Shown: positions 22,007 to 34,500, counted from the first letter of the stretch. The stretch is 64,000 nucleotides of DNA from Morchella semilibera (GCA_009192285.1 CM018606.1:186001-250000), one strand, 5' to 3'. The notes: generated by a model not told the origin, from the letters alone. Made by a program: numbers and translations.

Positions 22007-23416
22007 ATGTCGAGTGCGCAAGGTGCAATAACGCTTGATCTCGGCCTTCCTGAGCTGGTGGGGCGTGCCAGTATAGTGCTCTCCGTGATCGGACGGTGTG
22101 TGGTGCGGAAGCCTCGGTGGCGTTGGAGAAACACAAGTCGGAAGGACTCGAAAACGGATTGAGCTATCAAGTTGCAATCTTTTTAATGATGGGATTCTTC
22201 GCGGACGAGGAACTGGGGTTACAGGGCGGCCCGCGGAGCGCTTATAAAACCTCCTTAAGACATAGGGGGTTCATGCAATATGTGAACGAAGGGCTCATGG
22301 ATCCGGATGAGGATAATTTTGAAGGAAATGCCCTAGCAGACAAGCTAAATGATGCATTAGTGGAAAGAGCCTATTACTACGCTGTAAGTATAGTTGGGAT
22401 GATTTATGTAGTTTACTGATCATGGAATGTCACGCCCTCCATTTTTTCCGTACCCGGAGTTTTATACTTCCGCTGGTTCAATAAGCCCCTCGATACCAAT
22501 GAGCTGGCTAGATTCTACTTAATGAGGTCGGGGATGGCATGGTTATGCAGGTGCATGGTACACTTCCTCTCTCTCGACCCCTCGTTATCCTTTTCAGCTA
22601 TACCCCTGGTTTTGGCGGATTAGCAGCAAATATATGCTGGCATATGTTAGATCATACTACAGCTGGAGAACGCAACGGGCCGGTGAGAAGCAACATTCCC
22701 GTACACAAAGGGCTGATCTAGAGGCTGAGGGAATAACATAGATATCCGGCAACAGGATGGGAGTTTCGTCAGATCTCCTACGGTCCATGCATATCCTCCA
22801 ATATTGTGGAGCTGTCCGCTCTGTCGAGGCAAGGTTCGGCAGTTGGACCCCCTCCAACATTGTCCGTTTTTTTTTTTTTCTTTTTTTTTTTTTTGCAACA
22901 CATTATGCCATGGCGCCGTAATTGTCTTTGTGACTGGAAAGTAGGAGGACTGGAAAGAAGGAGGAGGATTGGGCTGATTGTAGCCTATGCGTTCGATCTT
23001 GGGCCGACATTAATATATGGTGCTGTAGGCTCGTTATTTTGGGTTGGTGTGGCGGCTAGATTCATGCTGCGGCCTGAAACTGTACAGTGTTCCCCACAGG
23101 TATAGATCTGGTGCTATGGATTATACCCTCGTTCACAATGTCTATCTGCAGCTGCTTCTTATTAATGCTGGCTGCCTGGCTGCCTGGACGCCTCATGCCA
23201 CTGATATTACCTTCCCGAAACATTATCGGTATCTCAGTCTGCTCAAGACAGATTGTTGAGGTCGGATCCTGTAGCAGCTTTAAGGAGTTGCCTCAATCAG
23301 TTCAATTTATGAGGTTCTGGGAACTGGTACCAGTCCTAGTACCAGTCTATTTACTGGCCATGGTAGATGCGCTACCTCGACATACCGAAACCCTAACCCA
23401 TAGAGAATTGGGTTAG
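22007..23416 (+). pseudogene. Possible decayed multi-exon membrane-protein gene
   Basis: Several coding-like pieces follow in one direction. One starts MSSAQGAITLDLGLPELVG (22007). A second frame has LSYQVAIFLMMGFFADEE and ends at a GTAAGTATAG donor near 22383. A third reads LYFRWFNKPLDTNELARFY and has hydrophobic runs. A fourth, after a poly(T) block at 22867-22895, has GLIVAYAFDLGPTLIYGAV. The fifth has LVLWIIPSFTMSICSCFLL and VPVLVPVYLLAMVDA. The pieces are hydrophobic and would suit a polytopic membrane protein, but frames do not join cleanly at usable splice sites and stops intervene. I do not recognise the family. Confidence 0.3.
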
Positions 23417-23831
23417 ATTGGGCCAAGCCACTGGTGGAAAGGAAGTCTCTCGCACCAATAAACTCATCGAATTGAAATACGATAAGGCTCTTGCACAGAG
23501 ATCGCTGGAGCTCAAGATCCGTCAAATAGGGGTGCGGGAAAATTGTTCTGGTGGTTTCATGATGGGGGACTTGGTTTGTTGTGAAAGTACGTCCATTGTT
23601 TGTGGCTCGGCCGGGATCGGAGGAAAAGAAGAAGAAAATATTGAAAATGACCGTGGGTGCGAGTATAGGTAAAGGAACGGCTATAGAAGAGCAAATTTTA
23701 TGCTTCCCCCACTGTACGCGGCAAGCATCATCAGTTCACCATATAAGTGTACGAGCACGGTGGGGTCAGGATCGACGCGCGCGAAGGTTTAGTTCGGTGG
23801 TTAGCCGGCATGCATACGGTGGTGGGGCAAC

Positions 23832-24470
23832 ATGTATGGAGCGCGCCTCTTCTTTACTCGTGTAAGGCCCTTGACTCTTTCCTCAACTCATTCTTTCCCC
23901 TCCATCCGGTACCTCCACGGTTTGCAAGGAAGGCGATTCCTAATTCCCCTCCAGAAAACCAGGGCTATTAATTGTCCCGTTCCAGCCTATCACCCGGCAC
24001 ACCCAGAGATTTCTCCCTCGGGAAATAGTAGGGAGTGCTTACATCGACGGACGGCGGCAATTCTCAGGGTGTCAGGGGGCAAGAGCCTCGCCTCCGGACC
24101 TTCAACCAAACATCTATCAAAAAGAAGATTTGGCGAAGCAACAGCTGCAGCCGTTCAATTCCTCGGGCCTCGAGCTCACCTCCGGCTGGGGGGGTCGACC
24201 AAAGGGACCCATAGTGGCGCTTTCGACAAGAGTCGGGGAACAGGAGGAAATGGAGGAAAGCGTGGACAAGGCGAAAGTAATTGTTTGTCTGGTCTCGGGG
24301 AGACGCGCGGATTACGGACTGGGTACAAACCGTCATGGTTCTCCACACAACACACGCACACATGTAGGTTTCTACTCCCGGCAACGGAAGATTCACCAGC
24401 TAATCGTCGGCGTTCCAGTTGCCTTTACGCAGCTCGGGCCCAGACAATAGCATCACTCCATCCATCATAA
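23832..24470 (+). CDS. Open frame of 212 codons, hypothetical
   Basis: ATG-started (MYGARLFFTRVRPLTL), basic and Ser/Arg-rich at the N-terminus, which could resemble a mitochondrial targeting sequence. The rest is low in recognisable pattern. An overlapping frame (24130-24450) is also open and has a more usual residue mixture (ESVDKAKVIVCLVSGRRAD), so it is unclear which, if either, is coding. No family recognised. Confidence 0.2.
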   Translation: MYGARLFFTRVRPLTLSSTHSFPSIRYLHGLQGRRFLIPLQKTRAINCPVPAYHPAHPEISPSGNSRECLHRRTAAILRVSGGKSLASGPSTKHLSKRRFGEATAAAVQFLGPRAHLRLGGSTKGTHSGAFDKSRGTGGNGGKRGQGESNCLSGLGETRGLRTGYKPSWFSTQHTHTCRFLLPATEDSPANRRRSSCLYAARAQTIASLHPS

Positions 24471-25269
24471 TCTGCTACTTCAGGCCTGCTACTCCCGCAG
24501 TTTAAGACTCCGGCCCAACGAAGCAGCCTAGTAACCGAGACGGAGGAACTGAGGATAGAACTGAATGCCGGCGATAGTCGTGGGGTGGGAAAGGTAACCT
24601 GGGGATGGCGGATGGAATATATGCATCAATTTCGAGATTTTTGAACTACCTTCGGCTTTACCTAGGAGACATATACCTCAAACAGCGGTACCTAGGCTCA
24701 TCAAGGATCTACTGGAAGGATAAGATAGGAGTGAAAACACCCAAGAGAGAGCGAATAAGTAGTCTCAAACAAGTCAAGTCAGTGATACCCCTTTATTCCT
24801 TCTTGATTCCCTACATCATCACTTCCGCCGATCTTGTAACGTATGAAACAGCGGTTACTTGGTGTATGAGAGTATATAGCATGATAGAGATGCGCAGGAG
24901 ATGATGGGCCTAAGTTAATTTTGTTACGGAAGTTGGAGAAGATAGAGTGCGAAGCTTTTCGGCAGCTGAACTTTTCTCCCCTAGTTCGGGAGTAGGCAGG
25001 GAGACTCTAGATTGGCCTTTCCTAGAGCGCACAGACATTGCTACGGGGAGTTTCTCTAGCTACCGCCCGCCCGGGATTACAAGAGAAAATCTGAGGATGG
25101 ATTGGTATTTCTTTTCTCAAGCGTTAGAGGGGCATTACACAGCACGATAATCTGGAGGCTGGCGGGCACTTTCCCAGACAGGGCAGAGGCAAAAAATGAT
25201 AGATATGGGGAAAGGGGGCGTCCTCAAATTTAATCATGAGCTATCACTCGGGTCGCCGTGCTAGGTGTG

Positions 25270-25412
25270 GGTGGCTTCTTTTTTTTTTTTTTTTTTCCTT
25301 TTTTTTTTTTTGTTTGTCTCCATACATGCATGCAGCCCTAGGGTAACAGTTGTCCCCTCCTCTATACCAACTGTATATGGTGTAACGCGATTTTCCTCCC
25401 CGATAAATGAAA
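25270..25412 (-). mobile_element. 5'-truncated LINE tail
   Basis: A T-rich block, then GTTTGTCTCCATACATGCAT and GCAGCCCTAGGGTAACA, parallel the 3' end of the full LINE on the minus strand (poly(T), GTTTACATC, CATCCAGCC, TAGGCTATG). Probably a short, old 5'-truncated insertion; the poly(A) block just beyond it (25410-25430) is not explained. Confidence 0.5.
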
Positions 25413-26186
25413 AAAAAAAAAAAAAAAAAAAGACAAATAAAGGAAACCTCTTTTTTTTTGTTTGATGGACTAATGCGGGGTGTTGACAGATTCATTTAGT
25501 GCATATTTTCATGTGGATGGTTGGGTTAGATAGCTTTAAAAACTAATGCGTTTCTTTCCTCTGGCTGAAACATCGGTCCTGGAGTACTCCGTTAAGGTGC
25601 ACAAGAACTCAACACTCTAGCTATACAGGTGGGGGTTAAAGGTCATGAAAAGCTGACATTTTCTTCTAAGCCTTCCTTAAGTGAGTGTGCGACAAGACTG
25701 CCCTTGATCGCATGCGCAGTGGCTTAGGCTGGGGAGATTTCGGCTGCACCGCGCGGGGTAAAGCTAGGGAATGGTCACATGAACCCATAGGTTATGCGGG
25801 GCTATAAGGGAATATGAAGTAGGACATACGTTGCTGGAGTTATAGAGTTCGTGGAGCATCATTCGGAGGTGAATTTGGCTCTGGTTGGTTTTCCTACAGG
25901 CATTGCCTTCATCTAGAATGTTTGGCATGCTATGTATTTAATAATATCAATAAGACTCTAAACACTCCGGACAGAGAGTTAAAGCCAGAAAGACAGTGTA
26001 CTATGTGAGATATGGAGAGGGTAGGATGGACTGCCGAAAGCGGCGATCCTATGTAGCAATGGTATACAGCGTCAATGCTACTGAATGTGTAGTAGATATC
26101 TGTTTATATCGAACACGGAGGAGGCAACGAAAGATTATTGGAGTCACGGATGATCACTCGATTGCCTCTGATAGAGCAGAGTTAGG

Positions 26187-26275
26187 GGTTTTCCTTTTTT
26201 TTTGTTTACATCATACTCGCATCCAGCCCTTAGGCTATGGCGGCGTACCAAATCCTCCCCAAGCAACCAGTGCAG
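26187..26275 (-). mobile_element. 5'-truncated LINE tail
   Basis: CCTTTTTTTTTGTTTACATC followed by CGCATCCAGCCCTTAGGCTA and TGGCGGCGTACCA matches the first 60 or so bases of the full LINE at 38506 read on the plus strand, so this is a short 3' fragment of the same family. Confidence 0.6.
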
Positions 26276-27599
26276 GGTCTCACCCATATGAAGCGCTACA
26301 GAGTTGGGGTTAGTATTAAGTTATTTGAGATTTTCTTGTCATTTTCGTCTGACGGGTGGAAAGGGGTTGGAGTAGACTGAATATCAGCTTTCCTTGTCAG
26401 TTCGGTGTCGCTGGGTGTAGTTCCTGCCTGTCATATTGCGAGAGTTGCACAGATTAGGTGGGGGTAGGGATGCATGCTAAACAAGTATCTCATGATCAGT
26501 CTTAAGTCCTGCTTTTGAATGTGTTTGAAATGGAGTATCGATAGTACTACGTTCTTCTGGAGGCGGTGGTTTATAGTACCCTTCGGCGGACTGTTTATAT
26601 GCTAAATATAGGCAGATACGAGAAGATCCTATAATATCTTAAAACGGTATATTGGAAACTGCATTCGTGGATCGTCTGGGTTCTACTTTGTGAGGAACTA
26701 TAAATGGGTACATAATCAGAAAGAATGCTCGTCACCAACAGCGGTTTATGGATCAGTGTATGTATGTATAAAAAAAGCTGTAACGTGTTTCACCGGGAGA
26801 GCGATCATCGCTGGGTACGCAATCAACCATGACGACAGGGCTTTAGAGTTTAAGATTTTGAGGCTGGAGCAAATCAAGTGCTCAGAAACACCCTTTAGAT
26901 TGTCTTTTGACTATTTTAGGTGATATTTGCTAAGGTTGAACGGTGAAAGATGGTTGTCATAACATATAATTTTTTCTCCGTTTGGGTCTTTTGAAAGTAC
27001 CCCTACTACACTACCCTGAGTAAATATCACCCAAAAACAACAAAAAGTACTTCCAACATATTTGGCTTCGTATTAGACTGAAATTTAGTCCTACCATCTT
27101 TTATCAACGGGACCCGGTTGCCTTCCTTTCCCAGTTAAACACGTTAGTGTCGTGATCGGATATAAAGATATAAAGAAGAGTGTCAGTTTGAGCATAAAAG
27201 AATCTTACTGCTAGAGATCGGAATACTCTAGTCGTTTTCCCTCTGTTTCTCTTAAAGCCTCTGGCCTCTCGGGCTGTATTGGGACTGAAGATTCCGCGGA
27301 TTACTCGACGGGGGTGTGCTCCTGTAACATAGCTCAAAGGATATCTTACTCCTCTTTTAGAGCTATAATTCTATATAAAGAGCATAGCGGGTCTCAATGT
27401 ACCGCCGGCCCCTGTCGGCTTTATTTCAGTTCCGGTAAGATTATTTCATCGAGTGATAGATCGTGATCAACTTTAAATGTTAGTCATAATACATCACTCG
27501 TAGTCTCGTTCCCAGACCTAACTGCATGTGGTTTGTGATTGAATTACAGGGGTATTATTTCACCGGAACGGTCTGGTGTGCTTACCCAAAAAGTTTGTA

Positions 27600-27775
27600 C
27601 CAGTCCTTTTTTTTGCCCCGCGGTTGCTATGCCAAAAGTCCGGTTTCTATGCTAAAGAGCCCCCCAAAACTCCGGATTCTGCACCAAAAAAAGTCCGGTT
27701 GCCCTCCAAAATCCCCGGTTGCTGTGCCAAAAACTCCGGACTCTCTACCAAAAAAAGTCCGTCATTTAGAAACCC
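27600..27775. repeat. Minisatellite with about 24-28 bp unit
   Basis: Repeats of the type CCAAAAAAAGTCCGGTTG and CCAAAACTCCGGATTCT alternate about six times, with Lys/Pro/Ser-rich frames on the plus strand that are unlikely to be a gene. Confidence 0.7.
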
Positions 27776-28470
27776 GAAAAGTTATTGCTCCAGACCCTAC
27801 CGTGATGAACCTAAATTATATAACCACCACCACTATCACCGTATGGGCTGGGAACGAGACTACATCACTCGCTAATAAACCATTTAATATTTCCATTTTA
27901 AGAGTTATTATTCCTCTTCTCATTCTCATCCCGGGTTGTATGAGGGTGGAAGCATTGTGAGAATGGATACATCCGAGACTGTCGATCGTTCGGGGGTGTT
28001 TAGAGTTACCACTTAAAGGTAGGATTCACATTTGGTTTTGAGAGCATAGCTAGAAACAATTAACTGAATTACAAAAACCTATAGATCGTAGTAGTTCAGG
28101 GCTGTGCCTATCAGGAAGGATCAATGCCTAATGTGGGCTAGAGCATAGATTACGGCTAGAAGATTAGTTAGACTCAAAGAGATGTAGCCGTGGAAGGCTA
28201 CGGGCACTGTCAACTATGGAGTATAGATAGACAATGATTATTGGAAGGGTGATATGTGTGAGATTCATTTTTGACTTGTCGCTACAGGGTTCGATTCAAA
28301 CAGAAATTTTTTTGCGTTACATCCGTTCAACCCGCCCGAACAAACACAACAGCCCAAAGGAAAGGAAATCGCTTTCGGCTCAACAGCCGCCCTTGAATAA
28401 AGCTCATTCCCGGTAACACACAATCCCACCGCCATAATTTTCCCCTCCACCGCTCCGCCACTCTCCATCC

Positions 28471-28689
28471 CTAGTTGTAAAGAAGGTTGCCACCACGAGC
28501 GGGGAAAGCCTTGCATTCGCGACAGTCGCTGGAGTCGTGCTTGCAGCGTCTGCAGATGATTTTATCTCTATCTTCTTCGCTTCGATCGGGGTACGTTTCG
28601 GGGTCGGTGGGGTCATAGGGAAAGCGGAGCTTGTTCTTGGTGTAGCAGGCACAGCAGTACCATTTCCAAAATCTGGGTTCTTCGGACAT
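28471..28689 (-). CDS. Small Cys-rich zinc-finger-like protein (distant member 6)
   Basis: A 72-residue single-exon product beginning MSEEPRFWKWYCCACYTKN. The first half W-Y-C-C-A-C is followed by a longer acidic spacer (about 30 residues, PYDPTDPETYP) and the second half I-C-R-R-C-K-H-D-S-S-D-C-R-E-C. This keeps the CCxC and CxxC-x-H order of the cluster at 5.8-16 kb but with a larger spacer, so it is a diverged family member about 12 kb away. Start chosen at the ATG at 28689, since the longer frame upstream has no matching residues in the sisters. Function unknown; zinc binding inferred. Confidence 0.55.
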   Translation of the reverse strand: MSEEPRFWKWYCCACYTKNKLRFPYDPTDPETYPDRSEEDRDKIICRRCKHDSSDCRECKAFPARGGNLLYN

Positions 28690-28699
28690 GGTCGTGAAA

Positions 28700-31020
28700 T
28701 TAGGAGGGTTTTGAAATAGGGTTTTTGGTATTTCGAGGTGAGGGAGAGGTTGTCTTGTGGTGGAACTCGGATGTGGGATGGGACGAGGTTTATATGTTAA
28801 TTGGGCACAATGCCTGTTTCCACTTCTGCCTAAAGGAAACCGGTTTGGGAGATGGTTAGACACATTGGGTAGCCGCTAGCAGAATGGGAGGGGGCTTGCT
28901 TCAACAAGTAGCCATTCTTGGTTAAAGGCGGAAAGGAATCCCAGAGGTAAAGGCTGCAGTGGTTTGCGGGACAAGGGAAGGGGAAGGGAGATGGATTTAG
29001 GATAGCTTGGCCTAACCCAAGCCTATCCAGTAACCATTCCTGAGTCGAGGTGCTGAGTATGAACGATTCATTAAAACAACAACAACGCCCAGGCGGAGCA
29101 AGGGGCGCACATCTTCCCAGGCCAGGAGGTGGCATTTGTGCCAGCATAAAAGATGCCATACCTGTACTTGTGATTATTATATCCCTTGAGTTGGACCCCA
29201 TGCAACCACCATCATTGATCAGGAGACTGAATGCGCTGCTCCACAATATGACTCTGCTCAGGCTCTAGTCCTTCTCCATCAACATTTCGTTCCTTATTTT
29301 TACCCCAGATGATCTTTGGGTGATGCTTTTTCCAGTTGCTCCCATCTATGCTTACGGGGCCCAGAAAGGGTTCAGAGAGACTGACTTTAGACCAAAGATG
29401 CCTGTGCTTCCCCACTCCTTCTGCTAGCTTTGTCAGCGAACGTGCGCCCGATTCTGCGCTGCCACAGACTGATAGATTATATCCAGAACTAACCCTTTAT
29501 TGCTTCTTTCCTGGCCTTCTAGTAAACGATGGTTGCCAGCACCATTTGCCTCCCCTGACCTACTTCATCCGCCTGGCGCTAAGCTCGAGCAAACACAGGA
29601 TCGGAGAGGTAGGAGCCTTACAGCGCCAGTAGGATTCTTCTGTATCCGAGGTGCAAAAAATATCACCCACTCCTTTTCTACGCCGTGCTGTGATCCCTCT
29701 CAACTGCAGTCTGTCCAAACAAGGCGCCTGCCATCAGCGTCAAGGCAGCCCCTCCGGACACGCCTCCCATCGAACTCGAGTAACACCCATTGGCATCACT
29801 GCCCCTGTCATATCACCGATATCTCTGTGTGGCTTATAAATGTGATTTACTCTGCGCGCTCTTGTATGAGATTGTGGTTGAGTAATTTAGTGTCTGTCGT
29901 AGCTTATATATATCTTTTCCTGCTCTCTTTCGTGAGGCGAGGTGACCCCATCCCAAGTGGCCCCGAGCGGCCGAAAAGGCTACTCTTCTCCATTGCATCT
30001 CGAGGCCGTATCCCCTCTTTCAGATGCACTGTATCTGCGCTCGTGTCGCTGGTTTCGCCTGACTTTTCCCATGTCTTGTAGTACTTTGCCTTTGATGTCC
30101 AGAAGACACCTGAGAAGATCGTCACTAGACATTGGTTCAACTTTAGGATAGAGGGTGCTTAAGGGTGTAAGAGGCTGATTGTATTGTGATATTAGAGCGA
30201 CTCGGAAATATTTCCCCCCTCGCTCCTAACATTGTGTAAACTTACTAGAAGGCTCAAGGCTCTCTTTCAGCTAATAAGAGGTCCAAGCGACTGCTTACGT
30301 GGAAGAAGACAAATTGATATCCGTTGTCAAGTCAACAGGGGTTGGAGTCCACGTCACTCTGTTGTTGTAGTGACGTTACGAATTACGCTTTTAGGCTTAC
30401 TTCCACTTGCCGCGGTCACCTGACAGCTTGACGCAACAACACAAAATACCCGGCTGGTGACCTCATGACTGTTACAAGGCTGAAATTTAGCCTTTTCGTA
30501 CTAGGTTGACACGTCGATGAATCATGTGAGTATTTATGACGTGTTGACTTCCGAGTTCCTGAGGAAACGTGGGCCTTCCAGCCGGGTATAAGAGGAGGAC
30601 CACTCCCACTATTTGCCATTTGTAGAAAGATTTTCTCGACTACCCTCAAGACCACAACAGACTCTAATAGATATTAGCTCCGTGGATTATCATTTAATTT
30701 AGGGCGATGTTTATGTGAAGAGGATAACGATATTAATATTAATATTAATAGGTATTTCTGAACCGTGGCCAGCAGGCTTTAAAGAACGATTACTGTGAAA
30801 GATAAAAAGAGAAGGAGCAGCGAATATTAACACAAGAAGATAAGAGTGGAAATACCAGAATACCAGAGAGAAGAAAAAAGATGTTGTACAAGAAGAATAG
30901 AATACGGGAAATGAACACTATAAGAAGAAAGAGAAATAAGAGTATACAATTTAATTTAAAAAAAAAATTGTATATACAGCTAAGACCCCGGGCTCAGTCC
31001 CTGGCGGCCCTCAAAACTCC
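28700..31020. other. Intergenic, no firmly supported gene
   Basis: Open frames of 100-190 codons (for example 29500-30081, plus) lack family likeness, and competing frames overlap them. One MITE-like inverted repeat is at 30446-30589. A-rich sequence (30870-30980) lies just beyond the 3' end of the first kinase gene. Confidence 0.4.
30446..30589. mobile_element. Candidate short TIR element (MITE)
   Basis: Perfect 12-bp inverted ends ATACCCGGCTGG (30446-30457) and CCAGCCGGGTAT (30578-30589) enclose about 120 bp containing a further small palindrome (GGCTGAAATTTAGCC). The TA at each outer end would fit a TA target as used by Tc1/mariner elements. Only one copy is seen in the window. Confidence 0.4.
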
Positions 31021-31030
31021 CGCCTCGGCT

Positions 31031-32785
31031 CTACAACCCCTTTCCTCTGGCTCTCTTCTCGGCCCTCAGATCCCTAGCCGACTTCCCCTGTGGAGCCTCC
31101 GGAGCAGGCAAGACAGCAGCAGGCTTCAACGCCCTCGGTTTCCTAGCTTTGGCGATAGGAGGGACCGAGGCTTCGGCCTGCTTTGCTGCCGCGGCCCGTG
31201 TGCGGTGAACCTTTGGTGTCACCTGGCGTCTGGCGCGCTTGCGAATAGCGGTCTGGTTGTCCCTGACCGGTCCGACCAGGTCTGGCCTGGTGCGGCGGAC
31301 CGGCGTTTGATCGCGGGCCTTGGCTCGGAGTTCCTCGCCAAGTAGCTGGAGGAACTCGGCTGCCATCTCAGAGGGTCTTTGGGGTGCTCCCACAGGGTGA
31401 TCAGCCTCCTCTCCCGTAACCGGAGGAGCGCTGGGTGGTCCCTTTGGAACGGGGGTCGGCAATGGGGTGGGGGTTGAATTGCGCTGGGGGCTGGGGGTGG
31501 TTGCTGGTGAGTTCTCCGGCGAGTATCTCTTGTCTCTAGCTGCGCGGGCGGCCCGCAGGAAGGGATGATCCAAGGCACGACGTGCCGTAAGACGCTGATC
31601 TGGGCTGACATCTAGGACACTTTTCAAGAAGTGCCAAGCTTTAGAGTGTTAGACTTAAACATATAACGATCATGATACTATGGGGAGGAAATGATCCATA
31701 CCATCTTCACTCAGATGTGAAGCGCCATCACTCAGCCCCTCTATCCATTTGCTCTCGAGCCCCGCTATACCGCGGCGGAAAGCTCGGTCTTTGGCAGCTG
31801 TAGGGTTGTTGGTGACTCCCGTAAATGGATAATCACCGCATAGCAACAACCAGGCAGTGACGCCGGCAGCCCAGACGTCACTAAAAACATATTAGCAGCT
31901 GTTCAACTGATATAGACTACTAGAAAGGGGAGGAAAGGAGGGCATAACATACGCGGCACAGCCGTAAAGACCTTGGCAGGTTTCTGGAGCCCAGTACCAG
32001 TTGGTCCCCACCGGGTCGACGAACGAACTGTCTGGTAGTTGGAAGGTGACCTCCTTCGCTAGCCCAAAGTCTCCAAGGAGGGCTCTGGTGCCGTCGACGC
32101 TGTCCGGAGATTGCAAGAAGATGTTATCTGGTTTGATATCTAGCAATCATGTTAGTGATCCGGCTTTTACGGTATCGAGTGGGAAAGAAAAGATAGTATC
32201 TACATACCTCTGTGAGCATATCCGCATTCATGCAAGATCAGCAGCCCCGTGAAGACATCCAGCATGATGTCAGCTACGTTGTCTTGTTCCAGGGTCTCTC
32301 CATTGTCTCGCTGCCAGGCCCGAGAGTACCGGTCGATGTCGCCCATGTCAGCCATCTGCATGATGATGTACCCTACGACATGTTAGTCCAATGTTATGGG
32401 AGGATTATAATTAAATCAAAGAGGATGAAGTGACACCCACAGAAGCCGTCAACCTCAAAGTCATCGATGATGCCAATGAAGGGCCCGCCAGTGCCGCCCA
32501 GGAACCAGAGCAAGGAGACCTCATTCTTGACGTCGTCCTGAAGTTACCACTATGTTAGCTGTTGCTTCGATAAATTAGATCACAGAGGAAAGTAGAACTC
32601 ACGATGCTGTCTGCACCTTTGTACTGAGCCATCTCAAGTACCTTCATTGCGTATGATCTCCCCGTTTTGCGCTCGCGGCAGTGGTAGACGACGCTGAACC
32701 CTCCATATCCGATCTGCCTGTGGACCTTGTAGCCGTGGATGGTCTTACCAGGCAGGCGAAGATCCGCGTAGCACTTGCGTAGCAT
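31031..32785 (-). CDS. Serine/threonine protein kinase A, six exons, basic tail
   Basis: Exons 32785-32603, 32537-32441, 32372-32208, 32139-31953, 31880-31702 and 31638-31031 join in phase to 472 residues. The ATP loop IGYGGFSVVYHC, the lysine in YAMKVLEM, HRD(IKPDN), DFG in GDFGLAKEV, WAPE and DVWAAGVTAW are all present, so the kinase should be active. The layout is CAMK-like in appearance, but the substrate is unknown. The phase-1 intron that splits the HRD aspartate codon, the phase-2 intron before DVW, and the phase-1 intron before subdomain XI recur in the relatives downstream. After LTARRALDHPFL the tail (about 180 residues) is Pro/Thr-rich, then Arg/Lys-rich, with no known domain. The start was taken at 32785; a CTAAC/CATACAG acceptor just upstream points to a spliced 5' leader. 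Confidence 0.85.
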
Positions 32786-32789
32786 CTTT

Positions 32790-34490
32790 GTCTGTATGGT
32801 GTGAGCAGTTAGGAGTTGGTTCTTGGTAGAGTAGCTATAGGTAGGGAGAGAGTTACACACAGTATCAAGAAAAGTTTTGCGAGTGAGAGTTGATGAAATA
32901 TTATCTAAGTGGCGCTAGCGAGTTAGCTTGCACAACGACCAACTCTAATTCTATGCTCGGGAATGTTTATAGTGTGAGATAGGGAAAGACAAACACAAAA
33001 GGTACACAATCAAGGAAGACACTTGTGTAACGGTTGGGAAATGTTTAGGTACATATGGAGGGAGGGAGGTGTGGTTAATGGCAAGGAAGGAAATATTCTT
33101 ACATATGGTTGGTAGCAAGAAAAGGGCCAGGATCTTGATGCCGATAGCAGAAGAGATGGTGCTTCTGTTAATGCTTTGGGGGTTCGTGCTGTGAAAACTA
33201 GCGTTCGAGTTTTGAGAATCGGATAAGTGTTGAGGAAGAACTCTTCAAGGTAGGAGGAGCTGTTCGGCGGACGAGATAATTGTTGATTGGAGAGAGGTAG
33301 CTTTCGGGTTTAGGCTGGGAGAAAGGTGTTATGGGTTGAAAGTGAACTGTTAACTGAATCCTCAGAAGAGGTTAGTAGTGCTTCGTTCACTCAGAGAGAT
33401 GGTTGGTATGGAGGTATAAGAGTAAACTGCGTACCTTGGTTGGAAGCACGAAGATTGACTGCGGTAGGACAGTGAAGTAGGTGCTGAACGGGAGGTATGA
33501 TGGATGTGAAAGGTAAAGAAAATATTTTGCTTCGAATGGTGTTTTCCTTACGAGTACAGTGGTGGTGGTGTAGGAAGTGTGGCTGAGTCAAGAGAAGATA
33601 GGTGTGGATGGGGTCGAACAAGAGGCCGAAGCGAGTTTGGGTAAACAAGAAGCGAGGCTTGGTAATTCCTTTGCTATTTTGGAAATAGGTTGTAAGATTT
33701 GTGAATAGCTGGAGGAGTATGTTTCGGAAAGAGAGCTTGGGTGCAGCTACAGGTAAGTACATGTAGTAACCAAGGTAACAGAGAAACCCAACGAAGTACC
33801 GTCCACCCTACACCCACCCACCCCGCGTCAAAACACACGCTGGGAAATTGTAACCTACACAAAAACACAGCATTTCTACTTTCCAGAGAATCGGTATAGT
33901 AGGTTTTTGCGGCTATTGTGCTGGGTATTTCCATGCTGGCCCCGTATATATCACCAACTCTCGTGTACTTGGACTAAAATACGTTTCCGACACAGGACAT
34001 CACTCGGTGCGGTAACCATGAGGAAGGCCATGTCCAAAAGAGGGGCCGACTGCAACACGGCGCCAGTTACCTATGGCAACCATTTTTGACGCGTATAAAC
34101 ATCACACTACAGATTGGACGGGTCGCTAAAGCCACAATAGTTCTCACCTTTGCCGCACGGCGGGGGAATGTTTAGTTCTCACACTAAGGTTACCATCTTC
34201 TGCACCAAAGACACATGTGGTACAGACCAAGCTTCCCCGTGTTGCTAGCCCCGCGGTGAATAGGATGCCCCCTCTGGAGCTTGTAATATGCCTCACTGCG
34301 GCCTAATGCGCATTACCTGGCACCATGAAACCACCGGTTCAATTTCATGGTGACTTTTTCACCCGAGTTAGTGATTTGGATTGCTATCCTGTTGGGTGGT
34401 TGCGTGACGATCATCCACAGAACCTAATGAAAAAAGGCCCTACCTCGTGCTAATGCCCGTTTGCCTCTCCCAGTCTACGGACTAGCGATT
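32790..34490. other. Upstream region of kinase A, no gene
   Basis: Purine-rich on the plus strand (pyrimidine-rich in the kinase sense). A frame at 33391-33762 on the minus strand is probably leader sequence; nothing else supported. Confidence 0.4.
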
Positions 34491-34500
34491 TTCGTAGATA

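Larger units (their letters stand above)
24480..28460. other. Long gene-poor stretch with LINE tails and a minisatellite
   Basis: No gene that I can support. It contains two short LINE 3'-end fragments (25270, 26187), A- and T-runs, and a minisatellite at 27600-27775. The frame at 24605-24904 (minus-free, ATG-started, 99 codons) has no recognisable features. Confidence 0.45.

Noticed and set aside
32212-32433. Plus-strand frame over kinase A
   Set aside because: Antisense to verified kinase exons.
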